Counted from the first letter of the stretch, positions 45,319 through 57,347 are shown. The stretch: 64,000 nucleotides of DNA from Tuctoria greenei (GCA_036927565.1 JAYESD010000009.1:25015601-25079600); one strand, 5' to 3'. The notes: generated from the sequence alone by a model not told the origin. Made by a program: numbers and translations.

Positions 45319-46290
45319 TTATTTGGGCGGATAAAGGAGTGAGGGATGTAATGAGGGTTTCCTTCCATAACAATACTTCAAGGCATACCCAAAATCTTCA
45401 AAAAGATCTTCCTCAAAGCATAATGGAAACTGCGAAGGCCGAATTTCTTCTTCCTTCGATGTCTTTGGTTCAGTCGAGGATTTCATAGTCACAACTTGAG
45501 ATGAACATGGTATGGGTTCCGGTGTGACTATGGGGGGATCCTCATATCTCGATACGGCTTCCTCTTGAGGAGGTTCATTAAGACCGGCGATGAAGGATGT
45601 ATTTTCTAGAATGCGTTCTAGAACTTCCCTTCCTTCATTCGGTGTATTATGGAGTAAAGAGCCTCCAGCCGATATGTCGAGGTATAGGGCAGAATCCTTG
45701 TCAAGCCCAAAACAAAAATGTTGTAATAACACATGTGTGGGAACGGACAAGTCCAGGCCTGATTTGGTTAGCAATGAGAATCTAGCCCACCTATGGATTC
45801 GTTCTCAATTTGATGAAAGTTGAGAATTTCCCTTCGTAGAGAGGCAACTTGGGAGAGTGGAAAGAATGCAAGACAAAAATTGTCTCGAAGTTCTTTCCAT
45901 TTTCCATTTGCACTCCCAACGGTATGAGTGTATCACAGCTTCACTCTTCCTTTGAGGGAAAAGGGAAACAATTTCCACTTAATGGTTTCTTGTGTCATGC
46001 CCATGATTGGAAGGCATGACACAATTGCTCAAACTCCCGCAGGTGATGGTAGGGATTCTCACAATCTGTTGCCGAGAAGGATTACTCCCGAATAATGGCT
46101 ATAAAGCTAGGGTGGAGTTCATAGCTAGTTGAGCAAATGGGATCCGCCGATGGCGGAGGCTCACAGAACCCACCCTTAGGAGCACATAGAGAAAGAACGG
46201 TGGGTTGCTCCATAGTTTAGATGGTATAAATATGAGGAATAAAGATAAAAAATATATACAAGGGTGAACAAGGTTCGAAGATCAACAACA
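45319..46290 (-). pseudogene. gag: Athila-like C gag, partly open
   Basis: Only the C-terminal part is open (45774-45319): LLQHFCFGLDKDSA ... AGGSLLHNTPNEGREVLERI, the standard end of the gypsy capsid domain, then an acidic/proline tail. Upstream to 46290 there are stops in all frames, with homology to element B (33844-34259). Confidence 0.7.
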
Positions 46291-46296
46291 ACCATT

Positions 46297-46313
46297 CCTC
46301 GGCAACGGCGCCA
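46297..46313 (-). promoter_or_regulatory. Primer binding site of Athila-like C (tRNA-Asp type)
   Basis: Minus strand TGGCGCCGTTGCCGAGG, 8 nt from the 5' LTR end. It differs by one base from the TGGCGCCGTTGCCGGGG form known for Athila elements. Confidence 0.85.
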
Positions 46314-46321
46314 GGAATGCT

Positions 46322-47559
46322 TGTTGACGGCTGGTACGTCACATATGAAAATTTGCAAGCGCACGGAGAAACCGTTGTAGCACTTCCCCTTAAAGAGTAT
46401 TCCCAAGGGTATCAATTCCAAAGAACATGTGTGCTAATATTCTAACTAGTTCACCCAAGGACACAAAGCTTGGTGGTAGGCAAGGGATAGAGTGGATTTC
46501 CTAAGAGAATGGGTTCTAAATCAAAGCAAGTCGATCAATAGCAGCTTGTATTGGGCACGGGCTTACCCTGGTCTGCCAGGCGACTCCTGCCAAGAGCCTA
46601 CATCACAGTCGAACGTGGAGGATTATAATGGACGGATAAGTCTATCACCACCTACCGCCTACCTATACAACCCGTGGACTACGAGATAACCAAAGGTAAC
46701 GTCAAGCCTAGACACCACGCCTACGCTATCGATTACTTCCCTAACCTCTCTAGCAAAGATTAGGGCCTCTAAATGAATAGAGCAATGAATGAACAAGCAA
46801 CTAAGGAATTAACTTGCTTGAATTAAATAAATGAACTCAATTGGAAGTATGTACCTTTCTTGAGATGGGAAGAATTGTCGAGGTACAAAGTTGGAGAGGG
46901 TCCGACAAGCCTGAACCCTATCCTTAAGTGGAAGAAGCCGGACAAGCCGGGGCTCTCCTCCTCCTCCTATTTCTCACCCTCTCCCTATTTTCTAAGCACT
47001 TAGGCAGCGTACACCTTTGGAGTGGAGTACTAGACTCAAGATTTTGGTGTGTGGAGTGAGGGAGCCCCCCACCCCTATTTATGCCCTCCAAGGGTCGGTT
47101 TGGCGCTAGAAAAAAGCGAGGGACTTAGTCGCCATCGTGATCTCCAAGCCGTGAGGAGCCAACACGTGGCGGTTGACCACGTTTGGCGCGTTTACCTAGT
47201 CGGTCAAACTGACACTTTGGCCAACTTTCTAGTGGCCCCAAACGCGGTGTTTTTCTTCCGGGAGGCTGTTTTGTGAGAGATCATCATGGGTATGAGTGAT
47301 TCCCCTCATTTTTAGTTGGTTTTTCCTCCGAGTGGGCCCCAAAATCCTTGTGCTTGCGCCTGATTGGTCGGAAGGTGTGTTTCTTAGATTGATCCTTGTA
47401 AATACCTCTAATTATGGGCATAATTCACCTGCATACACAATTGCACCAACACTTGTGGAGATAGTTAGTAAATAACTCCTACCACTATGTTGGTTGTCCA
47501 ATCCATAGCTTTTATGCAGAGAATTGACGATCGGATTTGGCAATTAAGGACCGTCAACA
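46322..47559 (-). repeat. 5' LTR of Athila-like C
   Basis: TGTTGACGG ... CCGTCAACA with perfect terminal inverted repeats of 9 bp. It should hold the promoter, firing leftward; no convincing TATA box could be chosen. Confidence 0.9.
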
Positions 47560-47564
47560 AGGCC

Positions 47565-47881
47565 ACCCTCCAAGAAACAGTGTTGTGACTCCCCCCGAGC
47601 GACTCAACCATGATTTGCGCCTTGTTATGGCTCGAGATGCATACAACAATATGTATCGTGCCATGAGTTCCTTGGCTTTGGGTACCCTTCCAGAGTTCAC
47701 TGGAATGGATACCACCGGCCACTACCTCTACACCCTCATGGGTGTGGTCGATCATCTCGACACTCTGTTCGAGATGATGGCCCAGGAGCTCGGCGCTGAG
47801 GGCTGCAGGAACCTGGTGGCGGCGGTGGCGACGGCGAGGAACCTCGATCTCGAGGTTGCACCGCCGGAGCAGCCGGTCTAG
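47565..47881 (+). pseudogene. Small unknown ORF in CACTA element, main part
   Basis: About 105 residues open to TAG at 47879-47881, Met/Ala/Leu-rich (ARDAYNNMYRAMSSLALG, VVDHLDTLFEMMAQELG), probably helical and soluble. I do not recognise it. If 5 bp (47560-47564) are treated as duplicated target, its frame joins the ATG at 38871, suggesting one ORF of ~118 residues interrupted by Athila-like C. It could be a captured host gene fragment or a CACTA gene. Confidence 0.45.
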
Positions 47882-48324
47882 GCTCCTTGTGCACAGGCTC
47901 ATGGGGAGCCTGTGCCAGAGGAGGGGGAGGAGGAGTAGGATTTAGTTTTTCTTTTGTTGTTTTTCTTTTCTTGTGTCTTCTTGTACTTTTTTCTTGTGTT
48001 TTATAATATATTGTGTTAATGAATGAATGTGTTATCTGTGTTTATCTTTGTGAATGAATATTATCTTGTCTTTCCATCTCTGTAAATGAATGAATGTGTT
48101 GTTTGTCCACCGTGTTAGTCAGGAATGACAATTAATAAGGATCGGATATTTGATTATTTTTTGGATTTAAATCGGACTAGTTCATTCAGTGAAGGTGCTC
48201 TATATTGGAATGACAATTTATTTAGTTATCAAGTGAATGTGCTCTACATCCGTTCAGTGAATGTGTTCATGTTTGTGTGATATTAAGTGAACCGAAGTAA
48301 TAGGGAGAAAATCACAAAGCCAGA

Positions 48325-48600
48325 AAAGACGAGCTTTCTGTAAAGCCCATCTCATTTCCTTTCTTAAATAAGAGACACGCTTTGTGCTAAGAGCGTCTCC
48401 TTTTTATCATAGGAGCAGGAGACGAGCTTCCTGTAAAGCTCTTCTCATTTTCTTACGTAAATAGGAGACGTTCTTTGTGCAAAGAACGTCTCCTTTTTGT
48501 CAGAGGAGCGGACCCATTTCGGAAATTTTCTTAAATGAGACGTGTCGTATAGTAGATCGTCTCCTTTTACACTCAACCGAACCATTACAGATCCCCACTA
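48325..48600. repeat. CACTA subterminal repeats, right end
   Basis: Two units of ~105 bp of the form GAGACGAGCTT(C/T)CTGTAAAGC ... GTCTCCTTTTT, plus a partial third. The outer blocks are complementary (hairpin-forming), as is usual for CACTA subterminal repeats that bind transposase. Confidence 0.75.
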
Positions 48601-48694
48601 AAGCGGACTCGTCTCGTTTACCCGTATCAGAGACGACCATCTTTGCGTTCGTCGCTGATCTTTGTCGCCTATTTGAGTTTCTTACGTAGTGTAT

Positions 48695-49689
48695 TGTAGT
48701 TCGAATTATTGAATCATGCTATATTGAATAATATTTGTATTGATACTTATATGCTATACACAGGTTGCTCACTAAATTAAGTTTCATGAACATTTAATCC
48801 GCTGCCTAAAACTGAAAATGAGGATGAACTTGTCGGTGAGTCCTTTTTACGCAAATTATTGTCCTATGTTACATGTCATTCCAGCATATAGAGTTTCGGT
48901 TAAGTCTTGTTGTGGATTCGTGTTCACGGTTGCTATTTAATGTTATTGTTGTAGATGGCGATTATATGTTGAACTATTCGTTGGTGAGGCCTTACCTCCA
49001 TCGGGGTACACGGCCGAGTGAGAACCATGCACACCACTGTGAGTTCTTCTGTGTTGCTAGTATGATTTTGTTTGGAGGCTGAACGGATCACTTTTGCATA
49101 GCTTAGGTTTGTAGGCATGAGCTATGAACAATACTCTTGTTGTAGTGTATTTTGATGTAAATTAATTTGTAAACATGACAAAACTTGTAAAATGACTTCT
49201 TATGTTATGCAATATGGTTTGCATTTTATATGTGTTGTTGGATGCCGCATCAGGTACGGTACCACCCTCTGCAATTCTTAGAATGTCAGAACTCCAGTAC
49301 TCACAGATTCTTTGCCTTTTTAGGATTACATTTTAATGGTTTCAATGATCCGATGGTAGTTTCGTGGGTCTATTTGGATGAAGCCCATACAAACAGTGTG
49401 AAGTGATGGAGGCCACTCAAAAGCAGTCTAGACACTTGCAACAGATGGATCGGACCTCTTGCCCATTTTGTCAATCAAAATTGACTCTGCAATATGTGAA
49501 ATCTATGAATGGAGATGGACGAGATGCAACTGCAACTTACAAGCATGGCCCGAGATGAAATCACTTGGATATTCTCGGCATTCGAGGAATACTCAGCACG
49601 GTCGGCGTATCGTTTGCAATTTGAGGATAACATCCGATCATCCTATCCGGGAGAGGTACAGAAAGTATGGGCACCATAGAGATGCAAAC
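48695..49689. other. Intergenic DNA, no supported gene
   Basis: Continuation of 35455-37209 after the CACTA element. AT-rich with short ORFs only. The last 300 bp may belong to the LINE remnant that follows, but I see no conserved motif there. Confidence 0.4.
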
Positions 49690-50110
49690 TTCTGTTATGA
49701 CTTCTATTGGAGAATAGAATTTAGGCAGCAGGCTGCCTCCAAGGGTGTGGATGGCCAAGTAGTTACTTCTATCAGCTCTGCTATCGAAACTTTGAAACGA
49801 TAGTTCATCTCTTTTTGGAATGTCTGCTGACCTGCCAAATTTGGACAACAATCGGTCTTTTAGGTGCGTGAGCAGCAGCTTCATCCATCACAGTGGAAAG
49901 ATAGCTCTTTGATTGCGGCTTGGTTCCACAAACTCATATGATGCTAGCCGAGTCGAAGGAATTCGATCGCTAAACCATTGTCGTCATTTGAGCAATGATC
50001 ATGGCTTCAATGCAACGGAGTGTTCGGTTTTATAACATTGTTGTTAGAGTCCAAATGAGGTAGCTATGTGAACAATGGTAGGGATAAAAACACTGGTTGC
50101 CAACTGTCGG
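49690..50110 (+). pseudogene. LINE (L1-type) ORF2 C-terminal remnant
   Basis: Translation gives, across frames, the zinc-binding end of plant LINE reverse transcriptases: LCYRNFETIVHLFLECLLT and CQIWTTIGLL (49776-49868), preceded by WRIEFRQQAASKG in another frame and followed by weakly matching tail sequence to 50110. Several stops. The lineage is recalled from general knowledge, not searched. Confidence 0.5.
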
Positions 50111-50119
50111 AATCCTTAA

Positions 50120-50518
50120 GGATGTGTTTGGTTGGGAGTCAAAGTGGGATGGGATGGATCCATCCCATTTTTTAGGGATAGGATGATCCCGTTTTCTGTT
50201 TGTTTAGAGGGATGAGACGATCTCTGTTTCTTGTTTGTTTTATGGGATGGTGTGGGACGGAATGATACCGTCTCTTGTTTGGATGAAAGGATGGGACAGA
50301 GACATGTGATTATGAGTACTTCTAGAAGGCCGCGCGCCTGTCTCCACAAAGGTGGGACGGATCCGTCCCCATGTTTTTGGTGGGATGGTTCCATCCCGCA
50401 TCTAGGTGGAATATTCTCTTTTGAGGGATGACTCCATCCCACATGTCTCCAAACCAAACAACAGAAAAGTGGGATCGTCCCGTCCCGTCCCACTATATCC
50501 CTCAAACCAAACACACCC
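50120..50518. mobile_element. Tourist-like (PIF/Harbinger) MITE, 399 bp
   Basis: Terminal inverted repeats GGATGTGTTTGG and CCAAACACACCC (one mismatch) with TAA target duplications on both sides (50117-50119 and 50519-50521). The interior is rich in complementary 'gggatgg' and 'ccatccc' motifs and could fold into a long hairpin. No coding capacity. Confidence 0.88.
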
Positions 50519-50521
50519 TAA

Positions 50522-50934
50522 AGGTGTAGGAATTATCCTCGTTTCTTAGAAGGCACCATTGAGTTGTCGTCATACCCGTATACATATATCTCGTATATGT
50601 TTCTATCTTGCTTATACTCTTATACTCTATTCATTTTTTTTATTTGACGCTTGTTAGTTTAAATAAACAGATTACGTTAAATAAAAGAAAACGAATTTTG
50701 TAATACAAACCACTCTACCGATTTGGCTTTTTGAAAGAGAAACAGTATACGAAAACTACCCCACACACCCTAAAAAGAGTAGAGAACAACTAAAATGCAA
50801 TCAACACTCTGGTGTAATCGTGCAAAAATTAAATCTGAACTACACAATCTTCATCCAATGGTTATTGCTTTTTACATTTAAACTCTTCCACTTGATAACA
50901 TAAATACGGTGTTTTAAGTGGAGGAGTTTAAGTG
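50522..50934. other. AT-rich DNA displaced from the lipase promoter
   Basis: No gene. Before the copia D insertion this stretch was continuous with 57189 onward, so it is probably the original upstream region of the lipase gene. Confidence 0.5.
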
Positions 50935-50939
50935 TAAAA

Positions 50940-51797
50940 TGTTAGAAAATGAGGCAATTTACTGAACAATTCCGGAAAAGCACGCGAAAAATAGCAGCGA
51001 TTAACACTAGCAGACAGACGGGACAAGTAATATCGCGTACCGATTTGAATCCGGTAGAACTGCTGTAGATCCGACGATGAACAGCCGCTGCAGACACTGG
51101 TGACGACGTTGGGCCGCAGCGCCCAATCTCTTCGGTAGACGATTTGTGGTGAAGAATGCGAGCAGTCACGTGGAGCACTTCTCAAAAACCTTATTCACCC
51201 TCTCTCGGTGCAGGAGCGCAAGGGCGAGCGGTTCCAGAGACCTGCTCACCCGACCGCTAGTGCACGCCGCCGCTCGGGATGGAGTAGACAAAAAAGCAGA
51301 GCAAGGAACGCGAGCGTGGGAACGATCTGATCATGGGATGATTTTCCCTGCCGTGGACACTCGTATTTATAGAGTCCCGCGGAGGCGGTTCGGCTGCGAT
51401 CTGGAAGATCCATATCCGATCTGACTCTGCAGTCGTAGACGCGTCCTTCTCCAACGACTTGGACTCGGTCTCAGAATCTCCAAAAATTTGGAAGCTCAAA
51501 AAGCCCAAATAAATTTTCTACGGAAATATAAAATCTGGGCTCGACTCGTGGCAAGGCGAGGCGAGCGAGCAAGGAGGAGGGGAAGAAGGAGCGTGTGTGG
51601 GCCACCCTTCTATTCTCCTCTTCTCTCTCACTCAAGAGTGGAAGAATAACCTCCCTTATATATAGGTGTTGCTCCACTTCCACTTCTCCATGTGGGACTA
51701 AACATTTAGCACCACCCTCTCTTGCACTGATGGGCCTTTGAGATTTATTGGGAATTAGTTATGAATATTAATTGGGCCTAACTCATATATTCCAACA
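50940..51797 (-). repeat. 3' LTR of copia D
   Basis: 858 bp. It contains about 98 bp more than the right copy, mainly around 51355-51440. Confidence 0.88.
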
Positions 51798-51974
51798 ATC
51801 CTCCACCAGATCTCAAAGCCATTAGAAAAGAGGTCATTCTCGTTCCTTGTTTGATATACTAGTGTTTCGGCAGAGACTTTTAAGTTGAAATTCTGCCTAG
51901 ATCCTCAAGTTTCATCAGGTCACAACTTGAACAATAGACTACGCCTTGAATTGCAAGTTTTGTGCGAGCTGACT

Positions 51975-52264
51975 TCACCCAAAGACCATTACCAGTACTT
52001 GACCACCTGTAGTCTACTCAGCGGGTGGAGCATATACGTCGTACTCCCTGGTCTCTTTATGAGCTTTCCAAAGATCACCCAAATCTCACCGACTGCAAAG
52101 TTAGACAGTCGGAGCTCATCACCCAAAGACCATTACCAATACTTGACTACCAGTAGTCTACTCAGTGTGTGAAACATATAAGTCGTACTCTCTGGTCTCT
52201 TCATGACCTTTCCATAGATCACCTAAATCTCACAGACTGCGACATTAGACAGTCAGAGCTCATA
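51975..52264. repeat. 144-bp tandem duplication in copia D
   Basis: Two head-to-tail copies (from 51975 and 52119), each beginning TCACCCAAAGACCATTACCA and ending near GGAGCTCAT. They lie in the 3' untranslated part between RNase H and the 3' LTR. Confidence 0.85.
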
Positions 52265-52487
52265 TAGGTGTGTTTCCTTCAAGACTGCCCTGTAGGACGA
52301 CATCTTTGCTACACATAGCCAACAAAAACACATTAAGGCAAATCGCCAAGCTGCCTTACAGTTTGAGAGTACAAGTGTGCATCTTCACATAGAGAGGGTC
52401 TAAAGGAAGTACTCTCCTCGGTGAACCACAAGCTTGTTTTTCCATATCCTAGTTCACGGGATCTCCGATCACATAGGTGAGTTGCTA

Positions 52488-55370
52488 CTATAGTGTCACA
52501 TCAATGGGTCTCAAATCCATCTCCCTCGATGTACTTTCTATCACATTATGTGATAAACCCTTCGTAAAGGGATCTGTCAGGTTTTGATCTGTTTGTATGT
52601 ACGAAACAGTAATAACTCCGGAGTTTCTCATTTTCCTGACAGATTTCAAACGTCTCTTGACGTGTCTTGATGATTTTGCATTATCCTTAGAACTGGTCAC
52701 CTTGGCAATCACCGCCTGATTTTCATAGTTCATAAAGATTGTCGGCAATAGTTTCTCAACTACAGGCAAATCCGTCAAGAGCTCTCGCAGCCATTTTGCC
52801 TCTGCAATTATTGTCTCTAAAGCAGTGAGTTTTGCGTCCATGGTTGACCTCGTTAAAATAGTCTGTTTGCAAGACCTCTATGATATAGCACCACCAGCTA
52901 GAGTGAACACATATCCACTCGTGGCATAGAGTTCATCAACATCAGAGATCCAGTTCGAATCACTATAACCCTCAAGCACGACCGGATGCCCAGTGTCGTG
53001 AATTCTATAACTCATTGTACCTCTCAAGTAGCGCATAACCCTTTCAAGTGCATGTCAATTATCTGTACCTGAGTTTGACATGAATCTGCTCAGTTTGCTC
53101 ACAGCAAACGAGATATCGGGACGGGTTGCGCTAGCTAAGTACATGAGTGAATTGATCATCTGAGAACATCTAAGTTGATTTCTTGACTCTTTCTTGTTCT
53201 TTCTGAGTATCACGCTGAGATCATAAGGTGTTGGAGAAATCTTGTTATCCATAAAGCCGAACCGGCTCAAGATTTTCTCAACATAGTGAGATTGACTTAA
53301 AGTAATCCCACTCCAGTCTTTATTCAGCTAAATGTTCAAAATAACATTAGCTTCTCCCATATCTTTCCTATGAAAACACTTTGATAGAAAAAACTTGACC
53401 TCAAAAATTATATTAATGCTCATACAAAAACTGAGTATATCATCCACATACAACAATAATATAACAATATCGTCCCCACCATGACGATAGTACACACCGA
53501 TCAGCATCATTAATGACAAAGCCCGCAGACGTCAAAGTATTGTCAAACTTCTCATGTCATTGCTTAGGTGCTTGTTTCAGGCCATACAAGGATTTCAACA
53601 ATTTGCACACCTTTGTATCTTCATCTTTTACTATGAACCCATCAGACTGTTTCATATAAATCTCCTCTTCCAACTCTCCATTAAGGAAATCTGTCTTCAC
53701 ATCCATTTGATGGATGATTAGACTATAAGAGGCAGCCAAAGAAAGTAGTACACGAATTATCGTCATTCTGACAACAGGTGAATAGATGTTAAAACAGTCT
53801 TCACCTTCCTTTTGAGTATAGCCCTTTGCAAATAGTCTCGCCTTGTACTTTTCAATAGTATCGTCAGGCCTGAGCTTCTTCTTGAACACCCACTTGCAGC
53901 CTACTGGTTTGCACCCATACGGTCGTTCAGTTAACTCTCAGGTTTCATTAGAAAGAATTGAGTCCATCTCATTATGAACTACTTCTTTCCAGTCATCTGC
54001 ATCAGGTGATGCATATGCCTCTGCTATGGATCTAGGAGTATCGTCCACAAGGTACACAATGAAATCATCATTGAAAGATTTTGCAATCTGTGATCTCTTA
54101 CTCAACTCAGTTATTTCATTGTGTTCCTCCTCTGGGACACTCTCAACGGTGTATCAAGAAACTCAATAGTTGTGGTGGATTCAGGAAAAATTTCAGAAGA
54201 GATCCTAGTAGTGCTATGCATATCTTTCATAGGAAAAATATTCTCAAAAAATGTTGCATCACGAGATACCATAATAGTATCAACATGCATATCAGGTACC
54301 TTTGATTTAACTACTAAAAATCTATATACGATGCTCCGATGAACATAGCCTAGAAAGACACAATCCACTGTCTTTGGTCTCAACTTGCGTTTCTTGATAA
54401 TTGGAACATTGACCTTTGCCAAACATCCCAAGTACGCAAGGGGTTTTCTTCCAACCCACTCCTCATAAGGGGCTTTCTCTTTATTCTTGTTTGGAACGCG
54501 ATTTAAGACATGACATGTAGGCAATAGAGCACCCCCACCATGCCTTAGATAAACCAAATGTGTCTAACATGGCATTCACCAAGTCATACAATGTGCGGTT
54601 TTTTCTCTCGGCTATTCCGTTTGATTGGGGTGAATAAGGAGGCGTCATCTCGTTTATAATACTGTGTTCCGCACAAAAATCATCAAATATTTTAGAAAAG
54701 TACTCGCCACCATGATTTTATCTAAGACGTTTGATCATTCTCTCTAACTAAGTTTCTACTTCAGATTTATAGATTTTAAAGTAGTCTAAATCTTCATCTT
54801 TAGTTTGCAACAAGTAAACATAGCATAATCTAGTAGAGTCATCTATTAATGTCATAAAGTATTTCTTTCGACCTTTTGTCAACACATCATTCATCTTGCA
54901 TAGATCAGAATATATGAGTTCTAATGGTGCCAAGTTTCTTTCCTCGACTGCCTTGTGAGGCTTTCGAGGTTGCTTTGATTGCACACAACTATGGTACTTA
55001 GAACCTTTGATAATCGTGAATTCCGGAATTAATTTGAGACTAGATAGCCGATTTATTAAACTAAAATTAACGTGACATAAACGAGAATGACAAACACTTG
55101 CATCATCATTAATACTGCCACAAATATGGTTCACTGACTTATTATTAAACTCTGAAAGTGAAAAGCGGAACAAGCATCCGCATTCATAGCCTTTATCAAT
55201 AAATTGTCCGTGCTTGGATACTACTATTTTATTGGGCTCTAAAACTACTTTAAACCCATTTCTGCATAGAAGGGTACTGCTAACAAGATTCTTGTTCATA
55301 GTAGGGACATGCTGTACATTCTTCAGCTAGACAATCTTTTCTGGAGTGAACTTCAGATCGACCGTGCCAA
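52488..55370 (-). pseudogene. pol: Copia D pol: protease remnant, integrase, RT, RNase H
   Basis: Minus strand. Protease trace near 55450 (SWWFDTG-type). Integrase: zinc finger and first part at 55299-54748 (CHSRLCHVNFSLINRL, PLELIYSDLCKM, LIDDSTRLCYVY), end part at 54557-54111 (KEKAPYEEWVGRKPLAYL). RT: 53889-53557 (YKARLFAKGYTQKEG, HQMDVKTDFLNGELEEEIYM) and 53519-53328 with YVDDI. Connection: 53270-53055 (SLMYLASATRPDISFAVS). RNase H end: 52841-52488 (EAKWLRELL, NQAVIAK, TDPFTKGL). At least six breaks; not functional. Confidence 0.85.
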
Positions 55371-55403
55371 CAGCACGAACAGAAGCATGTGACTCATTCC
55401 CCA

Positions 55404-56386
55404 TTAGGACGGCGAAATCTCGGACGAACTAGTAAAAAGTAAACATGGACATATTAGAACATACACGAACATTAGCACCGTATCAAACCACCAAGACGGT
55501 GTTTGAGAAACAGAAAGAACAGTAAAAGAATTACCGTACCTATCTGCATTGCTAAACGTCACGATGTTGACATTCTTTTTCTTTGTGCGGTCTGCTCTCT
55601 CAGGACAGTCCTTGGAAATATGTCCTTGCTCCCCACAGGTGTAGCAACAATCATTATTGGTTTTGTTTGACTTCTTCTTCTTCTTCTTCTTCTTGAAAGC
55701 AGTAGTTTTGTTTGGCTTAAATTTAGACTTATTGTTTCCTTTATTCTTGACATTTGGTTTCTGCACCATATTAGCATTGGCGCTAGATTGACCATCACCT
55801 CCTTTCTTAGTAGCATCTTTAGCCCGAACCTTCTCCTCAACATCAAGAGATACTATCAGGTTTTCAACTGATATTTCCTGTCTCTTGCGTTTGAGAGTTG
55901 TGGCAAAGTTCCTCTATGAAGGAGATAACTTTGCAATAATACACTCAGCCACAAACTTGTCGGGTAAAGGACACTTAAGTAGGTTGAGCTCTCCCGCGAG
56001 GCACTGTATTTCATGAGTTTCTTCAACTACAGGACGATTGTTAACCATATTATAGTCATGAAAATTCTCCATGATATACAGTTCACCGCCTGCATCGGCT
56101 GCACCGTACTTAGCGTTAAGTGCACCCTAGAGCTCCTTCCCATCTGTGACTGTCAGATAGACATCACATAGTTTATTGTCAAGAACACTTAAGATACATC
56201 CTCTCAGGATAGAATTGGCTTCCTCGAACTCCGTCTGTTCTTCAATAGACAAAGGATCTTGAGGTCTGCCCTCGATTACTCAGAAGATTTAAGTGATTGG
56301 AGCTAGAGCGTAACCTTAACTGGCCACCTCTTAAAGTGCACGCTAGAGAACTTCTCTGGCCTCAGTGCATCGGCTAAAGTCATCAT
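55404..56386 (-). pseudogene. gag: Copia D gag
   Basis: Starts at the ATG complementary to 56386-56384 (MTLADALRPEKF, then FKRWPVKVTL), a copia gag N-terminus. Stops break the middle. The C-terminal part (55846-55404) has a Lys-rich stretch encoded by a (CTT)8 microsatellite near 55670-55695, and a CCHC zinc knuckle CYTCGEQGHISKDC (about 55605-55650). Confidence 0.8.
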
Positions 56387-56423
56387 GTTCAACTCACAAA
56401 ATTGCATAATAATATTTTTGGAT

Positions 56424-57183
56424 TGTTAGAAAATACGAGACAATTTACTGAACAATTCTGAAAAAGCACGCGAAAGCAGTTGCGATTAACACCGACAGAC
56501 AGACGGGATGAATAATATCGCGTACCGATTTGAAGCTAGTGGAACTGTTGTAGATCCTACGGTGAACATCCGTTGCAAACACTGGTGATGACGTTGGGCC
56601 GCAACGTCCGATCTCTTCGGTAGACAACCTGTGGTGAAGAACGCGAGCATTCGCGCGGAGCGCTTTCCAAAAACCTTATTCGCCCTCTCCCTGTGCAGGA
56701 TCGCAAGGGCGAGCGGTTCCGGAGACCTGCTCTCCCGATCGTCGGTGCACGCAGGCGCTCGGGGTGTAATAGACTAAAAGGCGGCGCAAGGAACGCGAGC
56801 GTGGAAACAATCTGATCGTGAGATGATATTTCCTGCTACGGACGCTTCATAGACACGTCCGTCTCCAACAACTTGGACTTGATCTCGGAAACCCCAAAAA
56901 TTCAAAAGTCCAAAAAAGACTCGAATTAAACAGGAAAACACGTGCGCGTGTGCCGGGCTAGGGGAGCGAGAAGGAGGTGCACGAGTGGGCCACCCCTCTC
57001 TTTCCTTCTTTCCTCAGTCAAAGAATGGAAGAACAACCTCCCTTATATGTAGGTGTTGTTGTACTTCCATTTCTCATGTGGGACTAAACATTTAGCACTA
57101 CTCCCTCTTGCACTAATGGATCTTTGAGATTTATTGAGAATTGTTTCTGAATATTAATTGAGCCTAACCCATTCATTCCAACA
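56424..57183 (-). repeat. 5' LTR of copia D
   Basis: 760 bp. The outer end, at 57183, lies 164 bp before the lipase start codon. Its promoter would read away from the lipase gene. Confidence 0.88.
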
Positions 57184-57347
57184 TAAAATATCGTAACCAT
57201 AATAAAAATCATATAATTCAGATTTAATTTTTGTACGATTACGCCAGATGTTGATTGCCTTGTCAAAAGAAGAATCCCATTCCTCTGCTCCGTCAATCCA
57301 TCCAAATCCCACAACTCCCAGACTCCCCCGACTCAACAGAGGCGGGC

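Larger units (their letters stand above)
38908..47559 (-). mobile_element. Athila-like element C (Ty3/gypsy), complete but decayed
   Basis: 8652 bp with LTRs of 1240 bp (left, 3') and 1238 bp (right, 5'), both TGTTGA...CA. About 6% divergence in the first ~270 bp by eye. Primer site of tRNA-Asp type at 46297-46313, polypurine tract at 40148. RT motifs follow the Athila pattern. The expected 5-bp target duplication is not seen: flanks are GGTGC and AGGCC. Every coding domain has lesions. Confidence 0.9.
37213..48691. mobile_element. Non-autonomous CACTA (En/Spm-type) transposon carrying Athila-like C
   Basis: Ends are CACTACGTGAGAAA (37213) and its near-complement TTTCTTACGTAGTG (to 48691), with a 3-bp target duplication TAT on both sides (37210-37212 and 48692-48694), as expected for CACTA elements. 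Subterminal repeats built on 'gagacgagctt' and 'gtctcctttt' are present at both ends (37250-37380 and 48320-48600). Without Athila-like C it is about 2.8 kb, too small for the transposase, and no transposase motif is seen. It carries a small unknown ORF. Confidence 0.88.
50940..57183 (-). mobile_element. Ty1/copia element D, degenerate
   Basis: 6244 bp, LTRs TGTTAGAAAA ... CCAACA, perfect target duplications TAAAA (50935-50939 and 57184-57188). LTR lengths are 858 (left, 3') and 760 bp (right, 5'). Minus-strand order gag, protease, integrase, RT, RNase H. A purine-rich tract (51798-51808) abuts the 3' LTR. I could not see a standard initiator-Met primer site next to 56424. Many stops and frameshifts. 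Confidence 0.9.
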
